A DNA stretch of 32,728 bases. Source: an uncultured Bacteroidales bacterium. Its GTDB lineage: Bacteria; Bacteroidota; Bacteroidia; Bacteroidales; Bacteroidaceae. The notes below the pieces were generated by a model, which worked only from the letters and a program-made list of their open reading frames with translations, was not told where the DNA came from and made no database searches. Position numbers and translations under genes: made by a program. Positions 16,720-24,231 of the stretch are shown piece after piece. The stretch is from assembly GCA_902791295.1 (NCBI GenBank), contig CADAVI010000008.1, forward strand, positions 1 to 32,728, given 5' to 3'. Within the stretch, counting starts at the first letter, position 1. Every line of letters starts with the position of its first letter.

Positions 16720-17529
16720 TTATGCGTTTTCTTTTTTCCGTAAGACCATCTTCCAATAGTTTGCGCCGAAGATGAAGAGGTCGCCGTCGCGCTCGAAGCC
16801 CAGCGACGCGTAGAGGCTTTGGGCCCTCGTGTTTTTGGGATCGACGGCCAGCGTCACGCTGAGTCCCAGCCGCAAGCCTTCGGCGATGCCGCGCTCGAGC
16901 AGTGCGCGCCCCATCCCGATGCCGCGATACTGAGGCCAGACGGCCAGCGAGTCGATATAGTATTCGCCCGAAGCGGCTTCGTCGTCCATGCGGGGAAACT
17001 CAATGCCGTAGTATTCCTTCACCAGCTGCATCGTGCGCTCCTTCATCGCACGGTAGCCGCTGCCGTCGTAGGCGGTGAGCATGCCGGCCATCTCGCCGTT
17101 GTATTCGCAGACGAGGGTGTTCCGGGCACAATAGAGCACGTCGTCGCGCGTACAGATTTTCCCGGCAAAATCAGCGATTTCCTCCGCGCTGTGCTTCATG
17201 TGCATCGCCATGTGGAAGCCCTCGGCGATGAAGTAGGCGTCGTTGTCCGTCGCCTCCCTGAACTGCATGCGCAACCGGGCCCGCTTCAGCTTCATGGCCC
17301 GGATGGTGTCCTCGTCGAGGATGCGGATGCGCCCCCTTTGGAGACACTCGTCGAGCTGCTCGGGGCCGAAAGCCTCGCCGGCGGTGCCGAAGTCGCTGAT
17401 GTTGAACTCGAACTTCGTGCGCAACTCATGGCGCACCATCTTCTGCTGATAGCGCGTGCCGGCCATCTTGCGGGCCAGCATCTTGCGTATCGTGGCGATT
17501 TCGCGCTCCGAAAACTTATTCCTTCCCAT
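16720..17529 (-). CDS. GNAT-family N-acetyltransferase with an additional N-terminal module
   Basis: A 269-residue protein. Residues from about 88 to the end form a GNAT domain: FREATDNDAYFIAEG at its start, and acetyl-CoA-binding motif A at 197-208 (VWPQYRGIGMGR), followed by VDPKNTRAQSLYASLGFE. Residues 1-85 (SEREIATIRKMLARKMAGTR, HELRTKFEFNISDF) are a basic helical module that is not part of the acetyltransferase fold; I do not recognise it from a named family, although it looks like a small free-standing Bacteroidales protein. The acceptor is unknown. The ATG at 17529 follows a heptamer array directly, without a ribosome binding site. The gene follows the DMT-HAD fusion gene by 10 bases. 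Confidence 0.85.
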   Translation of the reverse strand: MGRNKFSEREIATIRKMLARKMAGTRYQQKMVRHELRTKFEFNISDFGTAGEAFGPEQLDECLQRGRIRILDEDTIRAMKLKRARLRMQFREATDNDAYFIAEGFHMAMHMKHSAEEIADFAGKICTRDDVLYCARNTLVCEYNGEMAGMLTAYDGSGYRAMKERTMQLVKEYYGIEFPRMDDEAASGEYYIDSLAVWPQYRGIGMGRALLERGIAEGLRLGLSVTLAVDPKNTRAQSLYASLGFERDGDLFIFGANYWKMVLRKKENA

Positions 17530-17576
17530 TCTTCATTCTTCACTCTTCGTTCTTCACTCTTCGTTCTTCGTCCTTC
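17528..17576. repeat. Heptamer tandem array at the DMT-HAD / GNAT gene junction (7 units)
   Basis: Seven units, read on the minus strand as GAAGGAC, GAAGAAC, GAAGAGT, GAAGAAC, GAAGAGT, GAAGAAT and GAAGAAT. The array encodes the last residues of the fusion protein (VKDEERRVKNEE), its TGA stop, and the bases up to the GNAT ATG. Confidence 0.85.
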
Positions 17577-19069
17577 ACTCTCTCCAGCGCTTCGGTGGTG
17601 AAGCCTCTGTAGTCCGTTATCACGGCGTCGCACAGGGGCGTTATCTGCTCGGGAGTGAGCCCTGTGGCCACACCCACGGTGAAGATGCCGCTGCGCCTTC
17701 CGGCCTCCAGGCCGTTGGGCGCATCCTCGAAGACGACACACTGCGCCTTCTCCAGCCCGAAGGCCGCCGCGGCTCTGAGGTAGCAGTCGGGGTCGGGCTT
17801 GCTGGCCTTGAAGTCCTCGGCGGTGAACACGCGGTCGAAGAGGCGGTCGAAGTCCTTGATCTGCCCTCTCAGCGTTTCCATCTTTTTGCGGTTGCTGCTG
17901 GTCACCACGGCGCATATCACGCCGTGTGCCCGCAGGTTGCGCAGGAAGTCCAATGCGCCGGGATAGAATTCAAACCTCATCTGCGCCTCGTGGGCGTAGA
18001 GATCCGGCACCACCTCGCGCTGCACCTCCTCCTCGGGGAAGTAGCGCGAGAGTATCTGCTGCAGCGTCATGCCCTTGATGCGGTAGGCGAAGTCGGGCAT
18101 CTCGGGGTGGTATTTCCTCCCGATGCGGCCCCATATTTCGGTGTATTGTCCTTCGGTGTCAATCAACGTGCCGTCCAGGTCGAAGAGGGCGGCGCGGACA
18201 CTCTCTTTCGGGCGCTTCTGCACCATCGTCAGTCCGCCGATGAGCACCGCCATGCCCGCCACCGCCATCGCGCTGACGGGCTCGTCCAGCACAAGGGCGC
18301 CCGCCACGGTGGTGATGAGCGGCTGCAGCATGATGTAGTAGGAGGCCTTCACGGTGCCCAGCCGCTTCATGATGACGTTCCACGAGACGTAGCACAGCGC
18401 CGAGGCCACCAGTCCCAGGAAGAGCAGATTGCCCCACACGACCGGGCGCGCGAGCATCTCCGCCGTGACGCCCCTCGGCCCCAAAGCCAGCATGGGCAGC
18501 GTCGTGAGCAATCCCCAGAAGAACACCTTGCGCGTTATGAACGTGACGCTGTAGCGCACACTCATCACGCGCACCAGCAGCGAATACACCGCCCAGGTGA
18601 AGGCTGCCGTCAGCGCCAGGATGTCGCCCAGGGGATTGAGGTGGAGCACCAGCTGTCCGTTGAGCACCACGAGCGCCATGCCCGCGAAGGCCAGCAGCGA
18701 ACCCACCGTCTGCCTCAGATTGAGGCGCTCCTCCCTGTAGCAGAGCCCCACGAGGAGCGCCGTGAGCATCGGGGTGCTGGAGACGAGGATGTTCACGTTG
18801 GACGCCGTGTCGTAGATGAGCGCCGTGTTTTCGGCGAGAAAGTAGAGTGTACCGCCCATCAGTCCCATCACGGCGAAAACGGCCTCATCGCGCCACGAGA
18901 GCGAACGCCACTTGCGTCCCCGCGAGAGCAGGGGCAGACACAGATAGGCCAGCAGGAAGCGGCAGAAGAATATCTCCAGGGGCAGCATGCCCTCCCTGAG
19001 CAACAGCTTGCTGCTGACGAAGGTGGTGGCCCACACGGCCATCACAAAGAGGGCCCACAGATGTGTCAT
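17540..19069 (-). CDS. Fusion of an EamA/DMT-family transporter with a HAD-family phosphatase
   Basis: A 509-residue protein with two normally separate parts. Residues 1-285 form a ten-span drug/metabolite transporter with two EamA repeats (ALFVMAVWATTFVSSKLLL, and DILALTAAFTWAVYSLLV for the second). Residues 292-500 form a complete HAD subfamily IA hydrolase: D297 and D299 in FDLDGTLIDTE, CAVVTSSNRKK (motif II), FKASKPDPDCYL (motif III Lys) and VVFEDAPNGLEAG (motif IV). Its closest look is beta-phosphoglucomutase or sugar-phosphate phosphatase type. The joint (TMVQKRPKESVRAALFDLDG) has no stop; the ATG at 18226 could start a separate HAD protein internally. The C-terminus facing the cytoplasm would put the phosphatase at the membrane. 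Transported compound and phosphatase substrate are unknown. Its ATG overlaps the preceding gene's TGA by four bases. Confidence 0.88.
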   Translation of the reverse strand: MTHLWALFVMAVWATTFVSSKLLLREGMLPLEIFFCRFLLAYLCLPLLSRGRKWRSLSWRDEAVFAVMGLMGGTLYFLAENTALIYDTASNVNILVSSTPMLTALLVGLCYREERLNLRQTVGSLLAFAGMALVVLNGQLVLHLNPLGDILALTAAFTWAVYSLLVRVMSVRYSVTFITRKVFFWGLLTTLPMLALGPRGVTAEMLARPVVWGNLLFLGLVASALCYVSWNVIMKRLGTVKASYYIMLQPLITTVAGALVLDEPVSAMAVAGMAVLIGGLTMVQKRPKESVRAALFDLDGTLIDTEGQYTEIWGRIGRKYHPEMPDFAYRIKGMTLQQILSRYFPEEEVQREVVPDLYAHEAQMRFEFYPGALDFLRNLRAHGVICAVVTSSNRKKMETLRGQIKDFDRLFDRVFTAEDFKASKPDPDCYLRAAAAFGLEKAQCVVFEDAPNGLEAGRRSGIFTVGVATGLTPEQITPLCDAVITDYRGFTTEALERVKDEERRVKNEE

Positions 19070-20040
19070 TTCTTCACGTTACTGTAGTCCACACGATAGG
19101 AGAACGAGAGCCCCGGACTCATCTCCGGGTGCTTGCTGAGCTGCTTGTCCACGCGCTGCATGATTTTGCGCCCGCGGCGCTTGATTTTCGTGTCGCCGGC
19201 AAGCTCTTTGCGGATGAGTTTCTGCAGGCTGTCGGCCGGCAGCCCCGTGTAGTTGGGCTTCATCCTGTAGGAGGCGGGCAGATAGATGTCGTGTCCCACG
19301 TTTTTGGCTTCCAGAATGCCGGTGCCCATCGGGTGGGTGTATTCCACGCGCTTGATGCCCCAGACGTCCTCCACCACGAAGACGGTCACCTTCGTGCGTC
19401 CCTTCTGCCCCGTCAGGACATCCACCACGTGGCCGTCTTCCTCTAGTGCGCCCACCACCTTGAAGCCGAAGCCTTTGGCCTCCTTCGGATGCCAGCGGCG
19501 GTCGTCGCCGTAGAGCGCCGTGAAGGGGTTGAAGCTGGTCACCTTGAAGAGGGCATTGACCTGCTTCTCGTTCATGTCGGGCGAAGCGTCCATGATTTGC
19601 TGCCGCTCCACCTCGACCTTCTTGCCGCGGCCGTGCACGTCGCACTCCGTCACCACCTTCACCTCGCGGTTGCCCGTGAAGTAGTCGATGAGCGACCACA
19701 TGCCGGCCATCTTCATCGCGATTTTCATGAAGAACCGCGTCGTGCCCGACAGGGCGTTGAGCAGCAGCTTCATGTCCCTGCAGCCCATGCGGCTGTTCAC
19801 CGTGGCGTCGTATTCCAGCGTGCGGGCGTTCTCTTTGGCACGCTTGGCCACCAGGCCCAGGATGTAGAGCGCCGGGTCTTCGCCGTGGGGCGTCACCACC
19901 ACGGGCGCCATCGTCGTGACAAACATCGAGTCGCCGAACTCCACCTTCTGCTGCGCCGCCGCTCCGGGGCTCCACAGCACCAGCGCCGCCGTCACGGCCA
20001 GCACGAGGTGCAGCGCATTATGTCTTCTTAGCTTTTTCAT
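19066..20040 (-). CDS. Secreted protein of unknown function
   Basis: A 324-residue protein from the ATG at 20040. A nearby in-frame TTG at 20049 would lie within the -7 box and was rejected. It has a clear signal peptide (LHLVLAVTAALVLWSPGAAAQ) and no further membrane spans. I do not recognise a domain firmly. The stretch DPALYILGLVAKRAKENARTL is reminiscent of the N-terminal part of Bacteroidota DUF5686/carboxypeptidase-regulatory-like proteins, but the outer-membrane barrel of that family is absent. The C-terminal part is very basic (KIKRRGRKIMQRVDKQL). It overlaps the transporter-phosphatase gene by ATGA, so translation is likely coupled, and it is the first gene of the minus-strand run to 13775. 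Confidence 0.7.
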   Translation of the reverse strand: MKKLRRHNALHLVLAVTAALVLWSPGAAAQQKVEFGDSMFVTTMAPVVVTPHGEDPALYILGLVAKRAKENARTLEYDATVNSRMGCRDMKLLLNALSGTTRFFMKIAMKMAGMWSLIDYFTGNREVKVVTECDVHGRGKKVEVERQQIMDASPDMNEKQVNALFKVTSFNPFTALYGDDRRWHPKEAKGFGFKVVGALEEDGHVVDVLTGQKGRTKVTVFVVEDVWGIKRVEYTHPMGTGILEAKNVGHDIYLPASYRMKPNYTGLPADSLQKLIRKELAGDTKIKRRGRKIMQRVDKQLSKHPEMSPGLSFSYRVDYSNVKK

Positions 20041-20046
20041 CTTGGG

Positions 20047-20054
20047 CAAAGTTA
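20047..20054 (-). promoter_or_regulatory. -7 box for the minus-strand five-gene run
   Basis: On the minus strand TAACTTTG matches TAnnTTTG exactly, only six bases before the ATG at 20040. If used, transcription would begin at or next to the start codon (leaderless mRNA). No -33 element is seen. Confidence 0.4.
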
Positions 20055-20149
20055 CTCCTTTTTTGCCGTTTCGCCGTTTTCTTCCGTGTTATTTCTTCTT
20101 AAAACCCATCACTTTGCCACTCCACGCACCGGGTTTCCTTATTTTTTAT

Positions 20150-20157
20150 TATCTTTG
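20150..20157 (+). promoter_or_regulatory. -7 promoter box for the M64 peptidase gene
   Basis: TATCTTTG is an exact -7 box, with a leader of about 25 bases before the ATG at 20185. No convincing TTTG lies 19-21 bases upstream. Confidence 0.6.
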
Positions 20158-20184
20158 CCCCGTATTTTGACAAAACCGCCCTCT

Positions 20185-21528
20185 ATGAAGTCACTCCTTC
20201 TTTCCCTTCTGCTGTGTTGCGCCGCGCTCGCTCCGGCGCAGGACTTCTCCCGATGGTTTGAGGACGCCACGCTGCGTCTCGACTACGTCTTCGCCGGCGA
20301 CACCCGGAGGACCGACATCTACTTCTCCGACCTGCGCCGCCAGCCCTTCTGGGCGGGTCGCCGCAGCCGCCTCTCCGAGGAGTTCCTCAAGGGCTACGGC
20401 CAGCTCACCGTGCGCGACGCCGGAAGCGGCACCGTCATCTACGTCACCACCTTCTCCACCCTCTACCACGAGTGGCTGCAGAGCAAGGAGGCCGGGCGTG
20501 TGCGCCGCGCCTTTGAGGCGAGCTACAACGTGCCCTTTCCCAAACGTCCCGTGGACATCACGCTGACGCTCACCGACACGCAGGGCCGCACGACGGCCTC
20601 GATGACCCACCGCGTCGAACCCGACGACATCCTCATCCGCCCCGTCTCGCGGGCACGCCATCCCTACCAGTATATCTGGAAAGGCCATTGCCTCACGCCG
20701 ATGGTGCCCACACCGGAGCGCGACCGCGACAGCATCAGCGGCGGCACCGGACGCGACTACACCCAGATACCCTTCTCGCCGCTGGAGGGCGTGGACATCG
20801 TCCACAACGTCGATTTGGCCATCGTGGCCGATGGCTACACGGAGGAGGAGATGGGCAAGTTCTACAGCGACTGCCGCCGCGCCGTCGATGTGCTCTTTGC
20901 GCGCGAGCCGTTCCGCTCGCTCAAGCCGCGCTTCAACGTGGTCGCCGTGGCGCCGCCCAGCCGCGACAGCGGCGTCTCCGTGCCCCATCTCCGCGACTGG
21001 CGCGAGGGCACCAGCGGGGCGCGCTACGATATGTTCTACATCGACCGCTACTTCGTCACCCAGGAGATGCACCGCGTCTTCGACCTCCTGGACGGCGTGC
21101 CCTTCGAGCACATCATGATTCTGGCCAATACGGCAACCTACGGCGGCGGGGGCATCTACAACCAGGTGACCACCTCCACCAGCGACCATCCCTCCTTCGC
21201 CCAGGTCTTCGTGCACGAATTCGGCCACAGCTATGCCGGATTGGGCGACGAGTATGCCTACGACGACATGCCCACGGTGTGGTATCCCAAGGGCACGGAA
21301 CCCTGGGAGCCCAACCTCACCACGCAGAGCCGCTTCTCCGAGAAGTGGCAGGACCTCATCGAGGCCGGCACTCCGGGCGTGGGCCTCTTCGAGGGCGCCG
21401 GCTATCAGTCGAAGGGCTGCTGGCGCCCCTGTGAGGACTGCCGCATGCGCACCAACGCCGCACCCGACTTCTGCCCCGTCTGCTCGCGCGCCATCCGCCG
21501 CATCACCGACTTCTACACGGCGGAGTAA
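20185..21528 (+). CDS. Secreted M64-family zinc metallopeptidase (IgA peptidase M64-like)
   Basis: A 447-residue exported protein with signal peptide MKSLLLSLLLCCAALAPAQ. An N-terminal beta domain (residues 20-180) precedes the M64 catalytic domain, which begins at VDIVHNVDLAIVADGYTEEEM. The zinc-binding HEFGHSYAGLGDEY carries both His ligands, the catalytic Glu and the downstream acidic residue. Several Cys near the end (GCWRPCEDCRMRTN, FCPVCSRAI) are typical of Bacteroidales members and probably form disulfides or a structural site. Family members in gut Bacteroidales are periplasmic or surface proteases; cleavage of IgA is established only for a clostridial relative, so it should not be assumed here. 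The start at 20185 was chosen for the signal peptide; an upstream in-frame ATG at 20086 precedes the promoter box. Confidence 0.93.
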   Translation: MKSLLLSLLLCCAALAPAQDFSRWFEDATLRLDYVFAGDTRRTDIYFSDLRRQPFWAGRRSRLSEEFLKGYGQLTVRDAGSGTVIYVTTFSTLYHEWLQSKEAGRVRRAFEASYNVPFPKRPVDITLTLTDTQGRTTASMTHRVEPDDILIRPVSRARHPYQYIWKGHCLTPMVPTPERDRDSISGGTGRDYTQIPFSPLEGVDIVHNVDLAIVADGYTEEEMGKFYSDCRRAVDVLFAREPFRSLKPRFNVVAVAPPSRDSGVSVPHLRDWREGTSGARYDMFYIDRYFVTQEMHRVFDLLDGVPFEHIMILANTATYGGGGIYNQVTTSTSDHPSFAQVFVHEFGHSYAGLGDEYAYDDMPTVWYPKGTEPWEPNLTTQSRFSEKWQDLIEAGTPGVGLFEGAGYQSKGCWRPCEDCRMRTNAAPDFCPVCSRAIRRITDFYTAE

Positions 21529-21572
21529 CTTGCAGAAAACCGTTCGTGCAATATCTGCAAGTTACTCCGCCG
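21518..21572. terminator. 19-bp perfect inverted repeat between convergent genes
   Basis: CGGCGGAGTAACTTGCAGA (21518-21536) and its exact reverse complement (21554-21572) flank a 17-base loop. The left arm includes the last codons and stop of the M64 gene; ybeY, coming from the other side, stops 24 bases away. The position suggests a bidirectional transcription stop or mRNA 3'-end structure, though neither side has a T-run. Confidence 0.6.
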
Positions 21573-21595
21573 GCCCTGTCTCCCGTCTTTCAACG

Positions 21596-22009
21596 TTAGA
21601 GCATCTCCAGCGCAGCGTCTTCTGCGGCTTCCATCTCGCGGCGCTCAGAGGGCGTCTTGTCCTTGAAGCCGACGAGGTGGAGGATGCCGTGGATGATGAC
21701 GCGATGCAGCTCACGCCCGTACTGCTCGCCCAACTGCTCGGCATTGGAGCGTATGGTGTCCAGCGAGAGGAAGAGGTCGCCCGAGAGGATGTTGTCCACC
21801 GAGTAGTCGAAGCCGATGTGGTCCGTGTAGTAGTCGTGGCGGAGAAACTCGCGGTTGACCTGGAGGATGCGCTCGTCGCTGCAGAAGATATAGTGCACCT
21901 CCCCCACCCGCTTGCCGTAGCCGGCGGCCACCCGCTCAATCCACGACGTCACCTTCGCAACATCTATCGCGGGAAAAGAAACCTGCTCAACGTGAAACTC
22001 AATGTTCAA
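21596..22009 (-). CDS. ybeY: Endoribonuclease YbeY, 16S rRNA maturation and ribosome quality control
   Basis: A 137-residue UPF0054 protein, usual length for the family. The metal-binding motif is HGILHLVGFKD (H107, H111), with Asp117 where most bacteria have the third His, a change also usual in Bacteroidota. Upstream landmarks are VNREFLRHDYYTDHIGFDY and the GDLFLSLD strand. The start is an uncommon TTG at 22009: an in-frame TGA lies two codons upstream and the next Met is far inside the conserved domain. This TTG falls inside a heptamer array. It is the last gene of the operon, 17 bases after lepB. Confidence 0.93.
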   Translation of the reverse strand: MNIEFHVEQVSFPAIDVAKVTSWIERVAAGYGKRVGEVHYIFCSDERILQVNREFLRHDYYTDHIGFDYSVDNILSGDLFLSLDTIRSNAEQLGEQYGRELHRVIIHGILHLVGFKDKTPSERREMEAAEDAALEML

Positions 22010-22025
22010 TGGTCAATGTTCAATG
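21998..22025. repeat. Heptamer tandem array at the lepB-ybeY junction (4 units)
   Basis: Four units: CTCAATG, TTCAATG, GTCAATG and TTCAATG. The array carries the TTG start codon of ybeY on the minus strand and ends one base before the final lepB bases. The sequence differs from the GAARARY arrays but the 7-bp period is the same. Confidence 0.8.
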
Positions 22026-22026
22026 G

Positions 22027-23496
22027 TTAAATCAGCGATTTGACGGAGCGGAACATGCGGCTCCAACGGTAGTGTCGGGGGCCGAAATGGTCCTTGTCGA
22101 TGGAGAGCCAAACGAAGATGGGCTTGCCCACCACGTGGTCCTCGGGCACGAAGCCCCAATAGCGCGAGTCGGCCGAATTGTGGCGGTTGTCGCCCATCAT
22201 CCAGTAGTAGTCCATCGCAAAGGTGTAGGACGTCGCGGGCTTGCCGTCGATGAGAATCTGTTCATCATCGCTGACCTCCAGCGTGTGGCCCTCGTAGGCA
22301 CGGATGCAGCGCTCGTAGAGCGGCAGGTTGTCGAGCGTCAGCTCAACGGTCATCCCCTTAGCGGGAATGAGGATGGGGCCGTAGTTGTCACGCGTCCAGC
22401 CGTAGTGGCCGTTCTGCGGGAAGAGTTCGTCGGTGCGCCCGTCGTGGACAAAGCTTATTTTGCCCACCAGGTCGGGACGGTCCTCCAAAGCCTTGCGTCC
22501 TTCTTCCGTGAGCGGCAGGATGCTCTCGGGGTCGGCATTGTCGGGATTGTTGCCGGGCCCGTAGAGGTCGTCGAAGGCGAGGCCGGCTTTAGCCACCACT
22601 GGGTCGTCCTTGTCGGGGCGGCGCAGCCACTCCACGCTGTAGGTGAACTGCACATGGGGCGGCGTGGCGGTGGCGCTGTCGTTGATGTAGATGATGCAGT
22701 CGCGTATTTCGAACTTCTGACCGGGCAGACCCACACAACGCTTCACATAGTTTTCGCGGCGGTCCACCGGGCGCGAATCGACGGCGCCGAACTCCGACGG
22801 GTTATCGCGCAGGTATTCGCGTCCGAGCCTGTAGCAACCCTCGTAGAAACGCCAGCGCTGAAAGGGCGTGAGACTGTCAATCTCAATATCGCCCGCAATC
22901 TGGGAGGCCATCTGCTCGCCGTAGAGATAGCACATCATGGTGTAGTCGGCGGCAGCGTAAAGGGGATTCGTGAGGACGGTGTCGCCCGAGGGATAGTTGA
23001 ACACCACGATGTCGCCCCTTTTGACGGGACGCGGCGTGACGCGCTTGTAGTCCCAGCGCAGCCACTCCACGTAGCTCTTGCCCAGCCCAAGGGGCAGCGT
23101 GTGCTGGCAGAGGGGCATGTGGAGCGGTGTCTGCGGCACGCGCGGCCCGTAGCTCAACTTGGAGACGAAGAGGTAGTCGCCCACGAGCAGGCTCTTCTCG
23201 AGAGAGGACGAGGGAATCGTGTAGTTCTGGAAGAAATAGATGTTGATGAAATAGACGGCCACCAGGGCGAAGACGACGGCATCAATCCACGACATGATAC
23301 CGCGCAGCACGGGATTCTCAAGATCCTTCCACCAGCCCCAGTTGATGAAGCGCGTGATGTAGGCGTCGAAGATGAAGGGCAGCGCAACGATGCCCCACCA
23401 GGCATCCACCCAGCCGAGGAACAACAGGAAGAGGATAATGATGACGGCACACTTGGTCTTGTCCTTCCAGGTGAGCGCCGGTTTGATTTTCTTCAT
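22027..23496 (-). CDS. lepB: Signal peptidase I, long Bacteroidota form
   Basis: A 489-residue S26A signal peptidase, longer than the 300-320 of Proteobacteria. Two N-terminal hydrophobic segments (CAVIIILFLLFLGWV, MSWIDAVVFALVAVYFI) precede the catalytic region. The nucleophile is Ser98 in TIPSSSLEKSLLVGDYL (an IPSGSM-type box with Leu for Met) and the general base Lys159 in VKRGDIVVFNYP. The final box MMGDNRHNSADSRYWGFVPEDHVVG is complete. An insertion of about 200 residues lies between the Lys box and the C-terminal box, as in other Bacteroidales. It cleaves signal peptides of exported proteins at the membrane. It lies 18 bases after dapB. Confidence 0.95.
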   Translation of the reverse strand: MKKIKPALTWKDKTKCAVIIILFLLFLGWVDAWWGIVALPFIFDAYITRFINWGWWKDLENPVLRGIMSWIDAVVFALVAVYFINIYFFQNYTIPSSSLEKSLLVGDYLFVSKLSYGPRVPQTPLHMPLCQHTLPLGLGKSYVEWLRWDYKRVTPRPVKRGDIVVFNYPSGDTVLTNPLYAAADYTMMCYLYGEQMASQIAGDIEIDSLTPFQRWRFYEGCYRLGREYLRDNPSEFGAVDSRPVDRRENYVKRCVGLPGQKFEIRDCIIYINDSATATPPHVQFTYSVEWLRRPDKDDPVVAKAGLAFDDLYGPGNNPDNADPESILPLTEEGRKALEDRPDLVGKISFVHDGRTDELFPQNGHYGWTRDNYGPILIPAKGMTVELTLDNLPLYERCIRAYEGHTLEVSDDEQILIDGKPATSYTFAMDYYWMMGDNRHNSADSRYWGFVPEDHVVGKPIFVWLSIDKDHFGPRHYRWSRMFRSVKSLI

Positions 23497-23514
23497 GACT
23501 GAAACGTGGAGAGG

Positions 23515-24231
23515 TTAAAACTTGAAGAGGTCGCTCATCGTGAGCAGACCCTCGTGCGTGGCGGTGTATTCGGCAGCCAGCACGGCACCCAGGGCGAAGC
23601 CCTTGCGGGAGTGGGCATCGTGGGTGATGGTGATGCAGTCGGCGTCGCTGTCGTAACGCACGGTGTGGATGCCGGGCACCTCGCCGCGACGGATGTGGTC
23701 GATGCGCAGCAGCTTGGCATCGGTGGTGTCCTCGGCCCAGGCGTCCTTGCGGTCGAGCTCGGCCACAATCTCATCGGCCAGCGTGATGGCGGTGCCCGAA
23801 GGGTGGTCGAGCTTGTGGACGTGGTGGGTTTCCTCCAGCTCCACGTCATACTGGGGGAACTGATTCATGATGCGCGCCAGATAGCGGTTGACGGCACGGA
23901 AGACGGTGACGCCCAGAGAGAAGTTGCTGCTCCAGAAGAGCGTCTTGCCCTCCTGCTCGCACATACGGCGCACATCGTCGCCGTGGTCCTTGAGCCAGCC
24001 GGTGGAGCCGCTCACTACCTTGACGCCCTGAGCGAAGGCGCGCAGATAGTTGTCGTAGGCCACCTGGGGCGCCGTGAACTCGATGGCCACATCGGCCGAA
24101 CGGAAAGCGTCGGAGTCGAAGTCCTGAAGGTTGTCAACGTCGATGATGGAAACAATCTCGTGACCGCGCGAAAGGGCGATTTCTTCTATCATACGGCCCA
24201 TCTTGCCGTAACCAATCAGTGCAAATTTCAT
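23515..24231 (-). CDS. dapB: 4-hydroxy-tetrahydrodipicolinate reductase
   Basis: A 238-residue DapB that reduces 4-hydroxy-tetrahydrodipicolinate in the diaminopimelate/lysine pathway, supplying peptidoglycan. The nucleotide-binding GYGKMGRMIEE, the substrate and catalytic motif ETHHVHKLDHPSGTA, and the GSTGW loop are present. It is shorter than the E. coli enzyme (273), as usual for Bacteroidota. Its ATG overlaps the flippase stop (ATGA), so the two are likely translated in a coupled way. Confidence 0.96.
   Translation of the reverse strand: MKFALIGYGKMGRMIEEIALSRGHEIVSIIDVDNLQDFDSDAFRSADVAIEFTAPQVAYDNYLRAFAQGVKVVSGSTGWLKDHGDDVRRMCEQEGKTLFWSSNFSLGVTVFRAVNRYLARIMNQFPQYDVELEETHHVHKLDHPSGTAITLADEIVAELDRKDAWAEDTTDAKLLRIDHIRRGEVPGIHTVRYDSDADCITITHDAHSRKGFALGAVLAAEYTATHEGLLTMSDLFKF

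Noticed and set aside
14775-16775. 666-residue open frame antisense to the GH51 gene
   Set aside because: It is a mirror of a GC-rich coding strand, and GH51 catalytic motifs are intact on the minus strand.
17456-19087. 543-residue open frame antisense to the transporter-phosphatase fusion
   Set aside because: It has no signal, domain or promoter, and its composition matches a shadow frame.
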